Under the pieces are notes generated by a model, which was not told where the DNA came from, searched no databases, and saw only the letters and a list, made by a program, of their open reading frames with translations. This document shows positions 1 to 11,360 of a stretch of 64,000 nt of DNA, piece by piece. Location of the stretch: the NCBI RefSeq assembly GCF_036711975.1, contig NC_091972.1, forward strand, positions 20,093,001 to 20,157,000, written 5' to 3'. The position numbers and the translations under genes are program-made. Position 1 is the stretch's first letter. Each line of letters opens with the position of its first letter. Source of the stretch: Onthophagus taurus (lineage: Eukaryota > Arthropoda > Insecta > Coleoptera > Scarabaeidae).

Positions 1-106
1 AACTTCAGTTGAATATTTTTATAATAAAATTCTAAATAAAGTTCTTAGAGCACAATAATATTTTTATTTATTTAAATAACATAAACGCTTTCATAAATTA
101 AATAAA

Positions 107-790
107 TCATTCGCAACCTGCATCAGCTGGCCAATCGCAAACATTAAGTTCGGTGTTGAAATGAAGTCCATCTGGGCATGGCATATCATAGGCAACTCCC
201 CAGTCGCATTGACAGAATCTACCACAGGTTTCTGGGTGGGCAAAGTAGTGAGGGAAATCACCATTTTCTTTTGGGCATGGATCATTTGGGCATCTGCCTT
301 GACCGTTTCCATCACCACTTTCGTCACTTTCGGAGCTAGAACTAGAGCTGGAGCTACCGGAATCTTCTTCAACATTGTCATCTCCTCCCTCAACTTCTTC
401 ATCATCACCTCCATCAACTACATTTTCGTCGCTTTCGCTGCTGCTACTGCTACTGCTGCTTCCACCATCATCTCCACCATCACCGTTGCATCCAGCTTTA
501 TCTGGCCAATCACAGACTTCCAATTCTTTGTTGAAATGTAAATCAGATGGGCAATCGAATTTGACGGGTTTTCCCCAATCGCATTTGTAAAAGACGGTGC
601 AATCTTTATCATCTACCAAGAAATCAACTTTAGCCGGGTTCATGTCGTCGGGGCATTCACCAACTGGATCGGCTTTGGCATATTGGAAAGCCAATATAAA
701 GGTGGCACACAATAAGAATGTAACTAAAATATAAAAAATAAGATTTTAGCCAAGTTTATTATATTGTAATTGTTTGAACTTACCTTTCAT
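107..790 (-). CDS. Secreted two-domain chitin-binding (peritrophin-like) protein, copy 1
   Basis: Two-exon gene, CDS complement(join(107..723,784..790)), 207 aa. The first coding exon is only ATG-AAA-G, followed by a 60-base GT-AG intron in phase 1; the donor just after the ATG fixes this start. Residues 1-20 (MKVTFLLCATFILAFQYAKA) are a signal peptide. Residues 26-81 form a CBM14/peritrophin-A domain with cysteines at 26, 44, 50, 60, 73 and 81, the family spacing. A linker of about 60 residues has two Ser runs ending ESDE and acidic blocks. A second CBM14-like domain with eight cysteines starts CPNDPC and ends in the last residues. CBM14 proteins bind chitin outside cells, as in the peritrophic matrix; the tissue is not shown by the sequence. 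Reversed AATAAA signals lie at 63-72. It is head-to-head with the gene at 1258 and is the only intact minus-strand member of the array. Confidence 0.93.
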
Positions 791-1257
791 TTTGATATCT
801 CGTCAAATTGCTGTGGTCGAACAATTCGAATAACAATTTGAGTATGCAGTAACTCTATTTTATAGCAATGTATTCCTAAAAAATGCAGGTAATTTAATTA
901 TAAATAATAAACTACTCTAATTGCTAATTAATTAGTTTTGATAATTAATAAGTATTGATCGTTATCGATTTAATAATTCATTGTTCAATAGCTCTGACCA
1001 CTTATTCATTATTCTAATCATACTTATAAAAAACATAGTTCAATTAAGTAAATCATAAGAGAAATTAGAATCAATGAAACCACTTAAAAACTTCTACGCT
1101 TTTAATTAATTTAATTTAATAAAGAGCTCTTTGTTCTCATTCACATAAAATTATTTAAAAAAGAATGTGTAGATAATGTTTCCTATATAACATAAGAGGG
1201 TATGTCACGAATCGTTAATCGAGTTGTTCCACCACAGCAATTTGACAAAACATCAAA
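791..1257. promoter_or_regulatory. Divergent promoter region between copies 1 and 2
   Basis: This 467-base AT-rich gap separates two near-identical genes transcribed away from each other. A TATAAAAT box for the minus gene lies at 857-864 (reverse strand) and a TATATAA box for the plus gene at 1184-1190. Both leaders share a stretch around ATTGTTCGA/ACAGCAATTTG just before the start codon. No other gene is seen here. Confidence 0.7.
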
Positions 1258-1943
1258 ATGAAAGGTAAGTTAATAACGATTTACGATTTAATAAACTTAG
1301 CTTAACCTTTATTTTCTAAATTTTAGTTACATTCTTATTGTGCGCCACCTTTGTATTGGCTTTCCAATATGCCAAAGCAGACCCAGTTGGTGAATGCCCT
1401 CACACAATGAACCCGGAAAAAGTTGATTTCTTGGTAGATGATAACGATTGCACCGTCTTTTATAAATGCGATTGGGGAAAACCCGTCAAATTCGATTGCC
1501 CATCTGATTTACATTTCAACAAAGAATTGGAAGTCTGTGATTGGCCAGATAAAGCTGGATGCAACGGTGATGGTGGAGATGATGGTGGAAGCAGCAGTAG
1601 CAGTAGCAGCAGCGAAAGCGACGAAAATGTAGTTGATGGAGGTGATGATGAAGAAGTTGAGGGAGGAGATGACAATGTTGAGGAAGATTCCGGTAGCTCC
1701 AGCTCTAGTTCTAGCTCTGAAAGTGACGAAAGTGGCGATGGAAACGGTCAAGGCAGATGCCCAAATGATCCATGCCCCAAAGAAAATGGTGATTTCCCTC
1801 ATTACTTTGCCCACCCTGAAACTTGTGGTAGATTCTGCCAATGTGATTGGGGAGTAGCCTATGATATGCCATGCCCAGATGGACTTCATTTCAACACCAA
1901 ACTTAATGTTTGCGATTGGCCAGCTGATGCAGGATGTGAATAA
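1258..1943 (+). CDS. Secreted two-domain chitin-binding (peritrophin-like) protein, copy 2
   Basis: CDS join(1258..1264,1327..1943), 207 aa. It has the same layout as the copy at 107-790: mini-exon ATG-AAA-G, phase-1 intron with donor GTAAGT and acceptor TTTTAG, 20-residue signal peptide, six-Cys CBM14 domain, Ser-run/acidic linker, and eight-Cys CBM14-like domain ending GCE. It differs from copy 1 at a few residues, for example HTMNPEK in place of DDMNPAK near residue 29. The linker reads ENVVDGG then EEVEGG, the same type as copy 1. An AATAAA signal is at 1988-1993. Likely role: extracellular chitin binding. It starts the first of the direct-repeat units, about 4-7 kb each, that make up the array. 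Confidence 0.93.
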
Positions 1944-2039
1944 TATATTTATTTTCATAAAAATGTTATTTAAAGAAATATAAATTAAATAAAATATGAT
2001 TATGTATTAATAATTTCTTTTTGTTTATAACCATGTCTA

Positions 2040-2900
2040 AGGGCGTTAGTAGGTTGTAAAAAAACATAGGTTGAAGCCATAACTTTTATTGAATGGTTTC
2101 ATAACAATCCATATAATTTTGCAGTGAAGATATAACATATCCGTTCATATGGCATATCCAAGAAGATCCAAGGAAGATCCAATTTGTGCTTAAATTAATA
2201 AGCGTATTAAGCGCAGAAAATGTTGTTTAAAACATTCTACGTACGATAAGAGATTATCTGATTGTTGCTCTTCTACGAAAATGAATACTGTCCATCAAGC
2301 CCACCACGTGACCGGTAGCCATTTTTGAATTTGATTAAATAAGTAAATAAAAATTTACTTATTTATTGTCACTTCTATAAGTTGTTCTTCCAGCTGGATG
2401 ATCCTGTTCCTGCAGTGTTGACATTTGAAAGAGGATCCGATACCACCGTGGTATTACCAATTTTAAAATATCCTGGAATACATCATTGAAATCACTGTGG
2501 AGGTTCTCCAAACGTTGGCAGTAAACAAGTAAGTCGTAATTGTTGAAGGATGCTGCTGATAAATTAGGGAAATTGTGAAACTGACATCTGCCGATATTTT
2601 TCTTGTGTAAGAGCAGCTTGGCTACTAAAGTTTTCATCAAGTCATCACTTTGAAGTTAAAGATTGATTTCATTAAACAATTTATACAGATCAATATCATT
2701 CTTTCATGTCATGAGGTTGTCGCATAATTCTTTCCAAAAACTCTATCACAGAGTTAAAGAGATTTATGTGGAACACCTATCTATTGTAATCTTCATCATC
2801 GAAATTTAAAAATAAATTATGCTACTCGAGTTGTCTTGTATGTGGTGATATCATAATGTCCTGCTTAAGAATCTTTTCGTTCAGTTTATATTTTTATGAT
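2040..2900 (-). mobile_element. hAT-type transposase remnant, unit A
   Basis: The minus strand at 2359-2640 encodes 93 residues (FPNLSAASFNNYDLLVYCQR, then LENLHSDFND and FQDILKLVIPRW). This resembles the late part of ZBED/SCAND3-like hAT transposases, which carry a similar segment after the RNase H-like core. No terminal repeats or 8-base target duplication were found, so the ends are approximate. The same block recurs at about 6490-7330, 10560-11356 and 17857-18500, so it predates the tandem duplications. Confidence 0.5.
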
Positions 2901-3126
2901 ACCCAATAAATTTAAACATATTTAAAAAAAAAATTATGATTCCGAAGAAACAATTTTTGAACACTCAGTCCAATTTCCTTGCACAATTTGAGTGATATCA
3001 ACAAAGAGCGAGATGAGTTTTCTGTTAATACTGAATATTTGATACAATTATAAACAAAAACTAATTATTAATACATAATCATGTTTTATTGCTTCATTAA
3101 ATAACATTTTTATGAAAATAAATGTG

Positions 3127-3455
3127 TTATTCACATCCTGCATTAGTTGGCCAATCGCAAAAGTTAAGTTTGGTTTTGAAATGATCTCCATCAGGAAATT
3201 TTCCACAGGTTTCAGGGTGGGCAAAGTAGTGACGGTAATCACCATTTACTTTAGGACATGGATCATTTAGGCATTTGCCTTGGCCGTTTTCACAGTTACT
3301 TTCGAAGCTAGAACTAGAGCTGATGCTACCAGAATCTTCTTCAACTTCTTCTAAATCAAATGGCACATTCAAAGATAACAAGAATGTATCTGAAATATAA
3401 AAATAAAGTTACTACTAAGTTTATAGTTTTGAATTGTTATCAATTTACCTTTTAT
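3127..3455 (-). pseudogene. Decayed peritrophin-like gene, minus partner of unit A
   Basis: Its minus strand matches the neighbouring intact genes at both ends but is broken. The mini-exon at 3449-3455 reads ATA-AAA-G, so the start codon is lost. Most of the first CBM14 domain and the linker are deleted, and the second domain lacks the segment between GKF and PDGDHF. The end still reads FCDWPTNAGCE and a stop. It sits tail-to-tail with the gene at 1258 and head-to-head with the gene at 5175, the same geometry as 107-790 versus 1258-1943. Confidence 0.85.
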
Positions 3456-3548
3456 TTTGATATTTACTGTTAGCCAATTTGCTATGACAGAACAATTCGA
3501 TTAATGATTTATAATTTATCAACCCCGTATTTTATACAAAACGTTGTA

Positions 3549-4797
3549 CAGTATGTCCGTAAAATAGCGTATATAGACGATATAATCATTATAAATGTTT
3601 ATGTAAAAGTACCTGAAACTTGTCTAAAGACATACATTTTTTGTTGTAGATTTTAAATTTTTTCCGCCATTCTTAAATGAATGATAACGTCAGTGATACT
3701 TTTCCCAAATGGCAATCGCCCATTTTTATTGCGGAATATGAAAGAAACGTGGAAACGAAAGAAAAATATGGCGGAAGGTGTGTAGATGTGCTCTTTGCTG
3801 GTGCGGTTTGATCTAATATTTTTGGTGATAATTCGCATTTAAGAATAAAATTGCCATTGAGGATTGTCGGCGTTTCTAGTCATCTCGTAGGACTGGTACA
3901 AGGAGTCAGAAGGCTGATCGCTAAACGTTACTATTGTTGTATTTGTATAACAATTCATTTTTTTTCTTTTTTGTTTATTACTAGCAATTATTTTTCATTT
4001 CTTCTCGAGTGCGTAACTATTGTTTTATTTGTTTAATAATAATATTTTTTGATTGCACTTAATAATGAAGGGTTAACCATTTCCAGCATCAGTATTGTAG
4101 TTAGGATTTGTAATATTTTGTTGGGAGCAATCTCTCCATTCTACTTATTTTCTTTATGTTTTTCTCACTATCATTCATGTGTTATCAGTTCTCGTGTTTG
4201 CTATTTTTGATAGTTTTGAACAACAAATCGCTCCGGTTATGTACAGCTTCTACCACCACATACCTATAAAGTAAATCTCATTCACGAGCAATGAGTCGTA
4301 GTTTTTACAACAACAATTTTGCAACGACGACGGAGAACATTATCAAAAACATAATTTTTTCCGACGAGGGAACATTTACATTGAGTGGACTAGTAAATAG
4401 ACAAAATTGTCGTTATTGGGCTACCCAAAATCCACATTGGGCAAGAAAGTCGCAAACCAAATATCTGCAAAAGATCAATGCTTAGAGCGAAATAGTACGG
4501 GATAAGATCCTGGGTTCTTACCTTTCTAGGAAACCTTAACTGAAGAGCGATGTTTACATTTTTTCAAAATGATATCATTCCTTTCATAACGGCCTCATCC
4601 CGATAATGTTGACCCAACTCAATTCCAACAAGATGCGCACCGCTACACTTCGATAAGCTATACTAAATCAGTTTTTGACAATTCGGAAATTGTTTAAAAA
4701 TTTTAAAAAAATTTTAATCTTCAGACCCCTTTTAGGAATTTTTCCATAAACCGTTTATATTGATTTTATCGCCTATATCCGCTACTTTACGGACGCC
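3549..4797 (+). mobile_element. Degenerate Tc1/mariner element, unit A
   Basis: Inverted ends of about 45 bases match imperfectly: the left begins CAGTATGTCCGTAAAATAGC after a TA, and the right ends GCTACTTTACGGACGCC before a TA. The coding remnant at 4291-4485 reads NIIFSDEGTFTLSG then VNRQNCRYWATQNPHW, a signature of IS630/Tc1/mariner transposases around the first catalytic Asp. Further on, a decayed stretch suggests DPTQFQQD. The copy is not functional. Orthologous copies at 8139-9390 and 13210-16702 show it was present before the units duplicated. Confidence 0.75.
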
Positions 4798-5174
4798 TAT
4801 ACACATTTAGTTTGTTTAATTAATTTTAAATTAATGGGAACAAAGAACTCTTTAGAAAATTTATTTTGACATTGAAATCTTATCATCTTATCATCATTAA
4901 TCACTATTATTGTAATTATTAATTAATATTAAAAAAATTCATTGATTCTATTATTTCCTGTAACTCAAATTGTTATTTTTTATACTCAATATGTATGTAA
5001 CTAGTGGATTGATAGTAAAGATTAATATCTGTACCTATCAACACTAATTAATTGGCAATTATCAAAATAGTTATCTCCGATATTTTTGCGGTTAACATTG
5101 CTATAAAATCAAATAGTACCTTCCTCAATTATTATTCGAATTGTTCGATTACAGCAATTTGGTTAAGCATCAAA
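4798..5174 (+). promoter_or_regulatory. Promoter region of copy 3
   Basis: A TATAAAA box lies at 5102-5108, about 70 bases before the start codon. Upstream are GATA-type sites in reverse orientation: a tight pair within 4877-4894 (CTTATCATCTTATCATC) and singles at 5059-5064 (TTATCA) and 5071-5076 (TTATCT). The same arrangement precedes the copies at 9768 and 17066, and a weaker version the copy at 24152. GATA factors drive many insect gut genes, so gut expression is a reasonable inference only. Confidence 0.6.
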
Positions 5175-5859
5175 ATGAAAGGTAACTTTATAACGATATT
5201 AATTTAATAGACTTGGCTAAAACTTTATTTTCTATATTTTAGTTACATTGTTGTTATGTGTCACCTTTGTATTGGCTTTCCAATATGCCAAAGCCGAGCC
5301 AGTTGGTGAATGCCCTGACACAATGAACCCGGAAAAAGTTGATTTCTTGGTAGATGATAACGATTGCACCGTCTTCTACAAATGCGATTGGGGAAAACCC
5401 GTCAAATTCGATTGCCCATCTGATTTACATTTCAACAAAGAATTGGAAGTCTGTGATTGGCCCGATAAAGCTGGATGCAACGGTGATGGTGGAGATGACG
5501 GTGGAAGTAGCAGCAGCAGTAGCAGCAGTGAAAGCGATGAAGAAGTAGTTGAAGGAGGTGATGATGAAGAAGTTGAAGGAGGAGATGGCAATGTTGAAGA
5601 AGATTCCTCTAGCTCCAGCTCTAGTTCTAGCTCCGAAAGTGACGAGAGTGGCGATGGAAACGGTCAAGGAAGATGCCCAAATGATCCATGCCCAAAAGAA
5701 AACGGTGAATTCCCTCATTACTTTGCCCACCCTGAAACCTGTGGTAGATTCTGCCAATGTGACTGGGGAGTTGCCTATGATATGCCATGCCCAGATGGAC
5801 TTCATTTCAACACCAAACTTAATGTTTGCGATTGGCCAGCTGATGCAGGATGTGAATAA
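5175..5859 (+). CDS. Secreted two-domain chitin-binding (peritrophin-like) protein, copy 3
   Basis: CDS join(5175..5181,5243..5859), 207 aa. It has a mini-exon ATG-AAA-G, phase-1 intron, and a signal peptide slightly different from the others (MKVTLLLCVTF start). A six-Cys CBM14 domain, Ser-run linker and eight-Cys second domain follow. The linker reads EEVVEGGDDEEVEGGDGN and the second Ser run is preceded by EEDSSSS rather than EEDSGSS, which groups it with the copies at 9768 and 17066. The residue after KENG is Glu rather than Asp. An AATAAA signal is at 5904-5909. Chitin binding outside the cell is the expected role. Confidence 0.93.
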
Positions 5860-5961
5860 TATATTTATTTTCATAAAAATGTTATTTAAAGAAATATAAA
5901 TTAAATAAAACATGATTATGTATTAATAATTTGTTTTTGTTTATTTCATAACCATGTCTAA

Positions 5962-6477
5962 TGCCGGGTTTATACAGAATTTAGCTGTAAATTTAAATTT
6001 AAAGATTAAGATTTAAGGATTTTATTTAGCTTTAAGAAAAAAATTGATTTATACAGAATTTAAGATTTACAGAATCGCAACCTTAAGAAACAAAATATTA
6101 CTAGTTTTTGTGTTGTCATTTTCTACCAATATGTTATCTTTATATTCAGAACATTTTTTATCGTAAATATATCGGTAGTTCTCAACAATTTTAATTAATT
6201 TTCCATCGAATTCACTCATTTTGTTGGCACAGAAATAAACGACAGTTGAGGTTAGGTTAGAACGCGCTATTTACACCGGCCGATCATTGGATAGAGCTGA
6301 TTGAGGTCGTGTTGCGCATGTGTGACGCTGTAAATTTAGAAAAGTTGACCAACTTTATGTTTACAGCTAAATCTTACAGCTTTGTATAAATGATACATGG
6401 GGTTTCAATACATTTAACTCTTACAGCTAAATTTTTAAATTTAAATTTACAGCTAAATCGTCTGTATAAACCCGGCC
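5962..6477. mobile_element. MITE with TAA target duplication, private to unit B
   Basis: The 516-base insertion has inverted ends: the left begins TGCCGGGTTTATACAG and the right ends CTGTATAAACCCGGCC. Both sub-ends repeat TTTAGCTGTAAATTTAAATT. It is flanked by TAA at 5959-5961 and 6478-6480. The empty site ATGTCTAAGGGCG is still present in unit A (near 2035) and unit C (near 10555), which proves the insertion and the 3-base duplication. A 3-base TAA duplication fits the PIF/Harbinger superfamily. No coding sequence is seen. Confidence 0.85.
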
Positions 6478-6480
6478 TAA

Positions 6481-7345
6481 GGGCGTTAGTAGGTTGTAAA
6501 AAAACATAGGTTGTAGCCATAACTTTTATTGAATGGTTTCATAACAATCCATATAATTTTGCAGTGAAGATATAACATATCCGTTCATATGGCATATCCA
6601 AGAAGATCCAAGGAAGATCCAATTTGTGCTTAAATTAATAAGCGTATTAAGCGCAGAAAATGTTGTTTAAAACATTCTACGTACGATAAGAGATTATCTG
6701 ATTGTTGCTCTTCTACGAAAATGAATACTGTCCATCAAGCCCACCACGTGACCGGTAGCCATTTTTGAATTTGATTAAATAAGTAAATAAAAATTTACTT
6801 ATTTATTGTCACTTCCATAAGTTGTTCTTCCAGCTGGATGATCCTGTTCCTGCAGTGTTGACATTTGAAAGAGGATCCGATACCACCGTGGTATTACCAA
6901 TTTTAAAATGTCCTGGAATACATCATTGAAATCACTGTGGAGGTTCTCCAAACGTTGGCAGTAAACAAGTAAGTCGTAATTGTTGAAGGATGCTGCTGAT
7001 AAATTAGGGAAATTGTGAAACTGACATCTGCCGATATTTTTCTTGTGTAAGAGCAGCTTGGCTACTAAAGTTTTCATCAAGTCATCACTTTGAAGTTAAA
7101 GATTGATTTCATTAAACAATTTATACAGATCAATATCATTCTTTCATGTCATGAGGTTGTCGCATAATTCTTTCCAAAAACTCTATCACAGAGTTAAAGA
7201 GATTTATGTGGAACACCTATCTATTGTAATCTTCATCATCGAAATTTAAAAATAAATTATGCTACTCGAGTTGTCTTATATGTGGTGATATCATACTGTC
7301 CTGCTTAAGAATCTTTTCGTTCAGTTTATATTTTTATGATACCCA
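6481..7345 (-). mobile_element. hAT-type transposase remnant, unit B
   Basis: Duplicate of the block at 2040-2900, almost base for base. Its minus strand at 6799-7080 encodes the same 93-residue fragment with one or two changes near the C-terminus. It has no ends or target duplication of its own. Confidence 0.5.
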
Positions 7346-7566
7346 ATAAATTTAAACATATTTAAAAAAAAAATTATGATTCCGAAGAAACAATTTTTGA
7401 ACACTCAGTCCAATTTCCTTGCACAATTTGAGTGATATCAACAAAGAGCAAGATGAGTTTTCTGTTAATACTGAATATTTGATACAATTATAAACAAAAA
7501 CTAATTATTAATACATAATCATGTTTTATTGCTTCATTAAATAACATTTTTATGAAAATAAATGTG

Positions 7567-8045
7567 TTATTCACATCCTGCATTAGTTGGCCAATCGCAA
7601 AAGTTAAGTTTGGTTTTGAAATGATCTCCATCAGGGAATTTTCCACAGGTTTCAGGGTGGGCAAAGTAATGACGGTAATCACCATTTACTTTAGGACATG
7701 AATCATTTAGGCATTTGCCTTGGCCGTTTTCACAGTTACTTTCGAAGCTAGAACTAGAGCTGATGCTACCAGAATCTTCTTCAACATTGTCACCGCCTTC
7801 AAATTTTTCTTCATCGTTTTCATCCCCTTCATTGCTTTCGCTGCTGCTACTTCCACTGTTATCTCCACTGTCATCTCCACCATCACCATTGTATCCTGCT
7901 TTATCTGGCCAATCACAGACTTACAATTCTTTGTTGAAATGTAAATCAAATGGCACATTCAAAGATAACAAGAATGTATCTGAAATATAAAAATAAAGTT
8001 ACTACTAAGTTTATAGTTTTGAATTGTTATCAATTTACCTTTTAT
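7567..8045 (-). pseudogene. Decayed peritrophin-like gene, minus partner of unit B
   Basis: Sister of the pseudogene at 3127-3455 but longer: it keeps the Ser-run/acidic linker and the end of the first CBM14 domain. The mini-exon at 8039-8045 again reads ATA-AAA-G. The N-terminal part is deleted so that the signal-peptide segment runs directly into the DLHFNKEL region, and there is at least one early stop (NKEL followed by TAA). The second domain carries the same internal deletion as unit A. The shared start loss and deletion place the decay before the A/B duplication. Confidence 0.85.
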
Positions 8046-8138
8046 TTTGATATTTACTGTTAGCCAATTTGCTATGACAGAACAATTCGATTAACGATTT
8101 ATAATTTATCAACCCCGTATTTTATACAAAACGTTGTA

Positions 8139-9390
8139 CCGTATGTCCGTAAAATAGCGTATATAGACGATATAATCATTATAAATGTTTATGTAAAAGT
8201 ACCTGAAACTTGTCTAAAGACATACATTTTTTGTTGTAGATTTTAAATTTTTTCCGCCATTCTTAAATGAATGATAACGTCAGTGATACTTTTCCCAAAT
8301 GGCAATCGCCCATTTTTATTGCGGAATATGAAAGAAACGTGGAAACGAAAGAAAAATATGGCGGAAGGTGTGTAGATGTGCTCTATGCTGGTGCGGTTTG
8401 ATCTAATATTTTTGGTGATAATTCGCATTTAAGAACAAAATTGCCATTGAGGATTGTCGGCGTTTCTAGTCATCTCGTAGAACTGGTACAAGGAGTCAGA
8501 AGGCTGATCGCTAAACGTTACTATTGTTGTATTTGTATAACCCTTCATTTTTTTTTCTTTTTTGTTTATTACTAGCAATTATTATTCTTCATTTTTTCTC
8601 GAGTGCGTAACTATTGTTTTATTTGTTTAATAATAATATTTTTTGATTGCACTTAATAATGAAGGGTTAACCATTTCCAGCATCAGTATTGTAGTTAGGA
8701 TTTGTAATATTTTGTTGGGAGCAATCTCTCCATTCTACTTGTTTTCTTTATGTTTTTCTCACTATCATTCATGTGTTATCAGTTCTCGTGTTTGCTATTT
8801 TTGATAGTTTTGAACAATAAATCGCTCCGGTTATGTACAGCTTCTACCACCACATACCTATAAAGTAAATCTCATTCACGAGCAATGAGTCGTAGTTTTT
8901 ACAACAACAATTTTGCAACGACGACGGAGAACATTATCAAAAACATAATTTTTTCCGACGAGGGAACATTTACATTGAGTGGACAAGTAAATAGACAAAA
9001 TTGTTGGTATTGGGCTACCCAAAATCCACATTGGACAAGAAAGTCGCAAATCAAATATCCGCAAAAAATCAATTTTAGAGCGAAATAGTACGGGATAAGG
9101 TTCTGGGTTCTTACCTTTCTAGGAAACCTTAACTGAAGAGCAATGTTTACATTTTTTCAAAATGATATCATTCCTTTCATAACGGCCTCATCCCGACAAT
9201 GTTGACCCAACTCAATTCCAACAAGATGCGCACCGCTACACTTCGATAAGCTATACTAAATCAGTTTTTGACAATTCGGAAATTGTATAAAAATTTTAAA
9301 AAAATTTTAATCTTCAGACCCCTTTTAGGAATTTTTCCATAAACCGTTTATATTGATTTTATCGCCTATATCGGCTACTTTACGGACGCC
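8139..9390 (+). mobile_element. Degenerate Tc1/mariner element, unit B
   Basis: Duplicate of the element at 3549-4797, with the same inverted ends (left CGTATGTCCGTAAAATAGC, right GGCTACTTTACGGACGCC). The coding remnant at 8885-9088 has NIIFSDEGTFTLSG and VNRQNCWYWATQNPHW. It is not functional. Confidence 0.75.
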
Positions 9391-9767
9391 TATACACATT
9401 TAGTTTGTTTAATTAATTTTAAATGAATGGGAACAAAGAACTCTTTAGAAAATTTATTTTGACATTGAAATCTTATCATCTTATCATCATTAATCACTAT
9501 TATTGTAATTATTAATTAATATTAAAAAATTTCATTGATTCTATTATTTCCTGTAACTCAAATTCCTATTTTTTATACTCAATATGTATCTAACTAGTGG
9601 ATTGATAGTAAAGATTAATATCTGTACCTATCAACACTAATTAATTGGCAATTATCAAAATAGTTATCTCCGATTTTTTTGCGGTTAACATTGCTATAAA
9701 ATCAAATAGTACCTTCCTCAATTATTATTCGAATTGTTCGATTACAGCAATTTGGTTAAGCATCAAA
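9391..9767 (+). promoter_or_regulatory. Promoter region of copy 4
   Basis: A TATAAAA box lies at 9695-9701. The reverse GATA pair (CTTATCATCTTATCATC) lies at about 9472-9488, with further TTATCA/TTATCT sites about 45-30 bases upstream of the TATA box. The layout is nearly identical to 4798-5174. Confidence 0.6.
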
Positions 9768-10464
9768 ATGAAAGGTAACGTTACAACGATTTTAATTTAA
9801 TATACTTAGCTAAAACTTTATTTTTTATATTTTAGTTACATTCTTGTTATGTGCCATCTTTGTATTGGCTTTCCAATATGCCAAAGCCGACCCAGTTGGT
9901 GAATGCCCTGACACAATGAACCCGGAAAAAGTTGATTTCTTGGTAGATGATAACGATTGCACCGTCTTCTACAAATGCGATTGGGGAAAACCCGTCAAAT
10001 TCGATTGCCCATCTGATTTACATTTCAACAAAGAATTGGAAGTCTGTGATTGGCCCGATAAAGCTGGATGCAACGGTGATGGTGGAGATGACGGTGGAAG
10101 TAGCAGCAGCAGTAGCAGCAGTGAAAGCGATGAAGGGGACGATGAAGAAGTAGTTGAAGGAGGTGATGATGAAGAAGTTGAGGGAGGAGATGGCAATGTT
10201 GAAGAAGATTCCTCTAGCTCCAGCTCTAGTTCTAGCTCCGAAAGTGACGAAAGTGGTGATGGAAACGGTCAAGGCAGATGCCCAAATGATCCATGCCCAA
10301 AAGAAAATGGTGATTTCCCTCATTACTTTGCTCACCCTGAAACCTGTGGTAGATTCTGCCAATGTGACTGGGGAGTTGCCTATGATATGCCATGCCCAGA
10401 TGGACTTCATTTCAACACCAAACTTAATGTTTGCGATTGGCCAGCTGATGCAGGATGTGAATAA
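9768..10464 (+). CDS. Secreted two-domain chitin-binding (peritrophin-like) protein, copy 4
   Basis: CDS join(9768..9774,9836..10464), 211 aa. It is four residues longer than copies 1-3 because the linker carries an extra GDDE after SESDE. Signal peptide, six-Cys CBM14 domain (cysteines at 26, 44, 50, 60, 73, 81), linker and eight-Cys domain are otherwise the same. It has CAIF where sisters have CATF in the signal peptide. An AATAAA signal is at 10509-10514. It is near-identical to the copy at 17066, in coding as well as linker indels, which suggests recent duplication or gene conversion. Confidence 0.93.
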
Positions 10465-10559
10465 TATATTTATTTTCATAAAAATGTTATTTAAAGAAAT
10501 ATAAATTAAATAAAATATGATTATGTATTAATAATTTGTTTTTGTTTATAACCATGTCT

Positions 10560-11356
10560 AAGGGCGTTAGTAGGTTGTAAAAAAAACATAGGTTGTAGAA
10601 ATAACTTTTATTGAATGGTTTCATAACAATCCATATAATTTTGCAGTGAAGATATAACATATCCGTTCATATGGCATATCCAAGAAGATCCAAGGAAGAT
10701 CCAATTTGTGCTTAAATTAATAAGCGTATTAAGCGCAGAAAATGTTGTTTAAAACATTCTACGTACGATAAGAGATTATCTGATTCTCTTCTACGAAAAT
10801 GAATACTGTCCATCAAGCCCACCACGCGACCGGTAGCCATTTTTGAATTTGATTAAATAAGTAAATAAAAATATACTTATTTATTGTCACTTCTATAAGT
10901 TATACTTCCAGCTGTGTGATCCTGCTTCTGCAGTGTTGACATTTGAAAAAGGATCCGATACCACCGTGGTATTACCAATTTTAAAATGTCCTGCAATCGA
11001 TCTTTGAAACCACTGTGGAGGTTCTCCAAACGTTGGTAGTAAACAAGCAAGTCGTAATTGTTGAATGGTGTTGCTGATAAGTTAGGGAAATTTTTCTTGT
11101 GTAAAAAAACAGCTGTAACATTTTTTTTCATCAATTCGTCACTTTGAAGTGGAAGATTGATTTCATTAAATAATTTATACAGGTCAAAATCATTCTTTCA
11201 TGTGATTAGGTTGTCGCGAAATTCTTTCCAAAAACTCTATCACAGAGTTAGAGATTTGTGTGAAACACCTATCTGTTGTAATCTTCATCATCGAAATTTA
11301 AAAGTAAACTATTCTACTCGAGTTGTCTTATTTGTGGTGATATCATAATGTACTGT
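10560..11356 (-). mobile_element. hAT-type transposase remnant, unit C
   Basis: A diverged duplicate of 2040-2900. The minus strand at 10877-11134 still reads YDLLVYYQRLENLHSGF and LQDILKLVIPRW. It ends where the piggyBac element begins at 11361. Confidence 0.5.
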
Positions 11357-11360
11357 TTAA

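Noticed and set aside
107-712. Starts at in-frame TTG or GTG codons in exon 2 of the peritrophin genes
   Set aside because: An upstream ATG mini-exon with a proper donor restores a complete signal peptide in every copy.
11157-11348. 63-residue open frame reading RLSRNSFQKLYHRVRDLCET
   Set aside because: The homologous sequence in units A and B is broken and lies in transposon debris; no start context or domain recognised.
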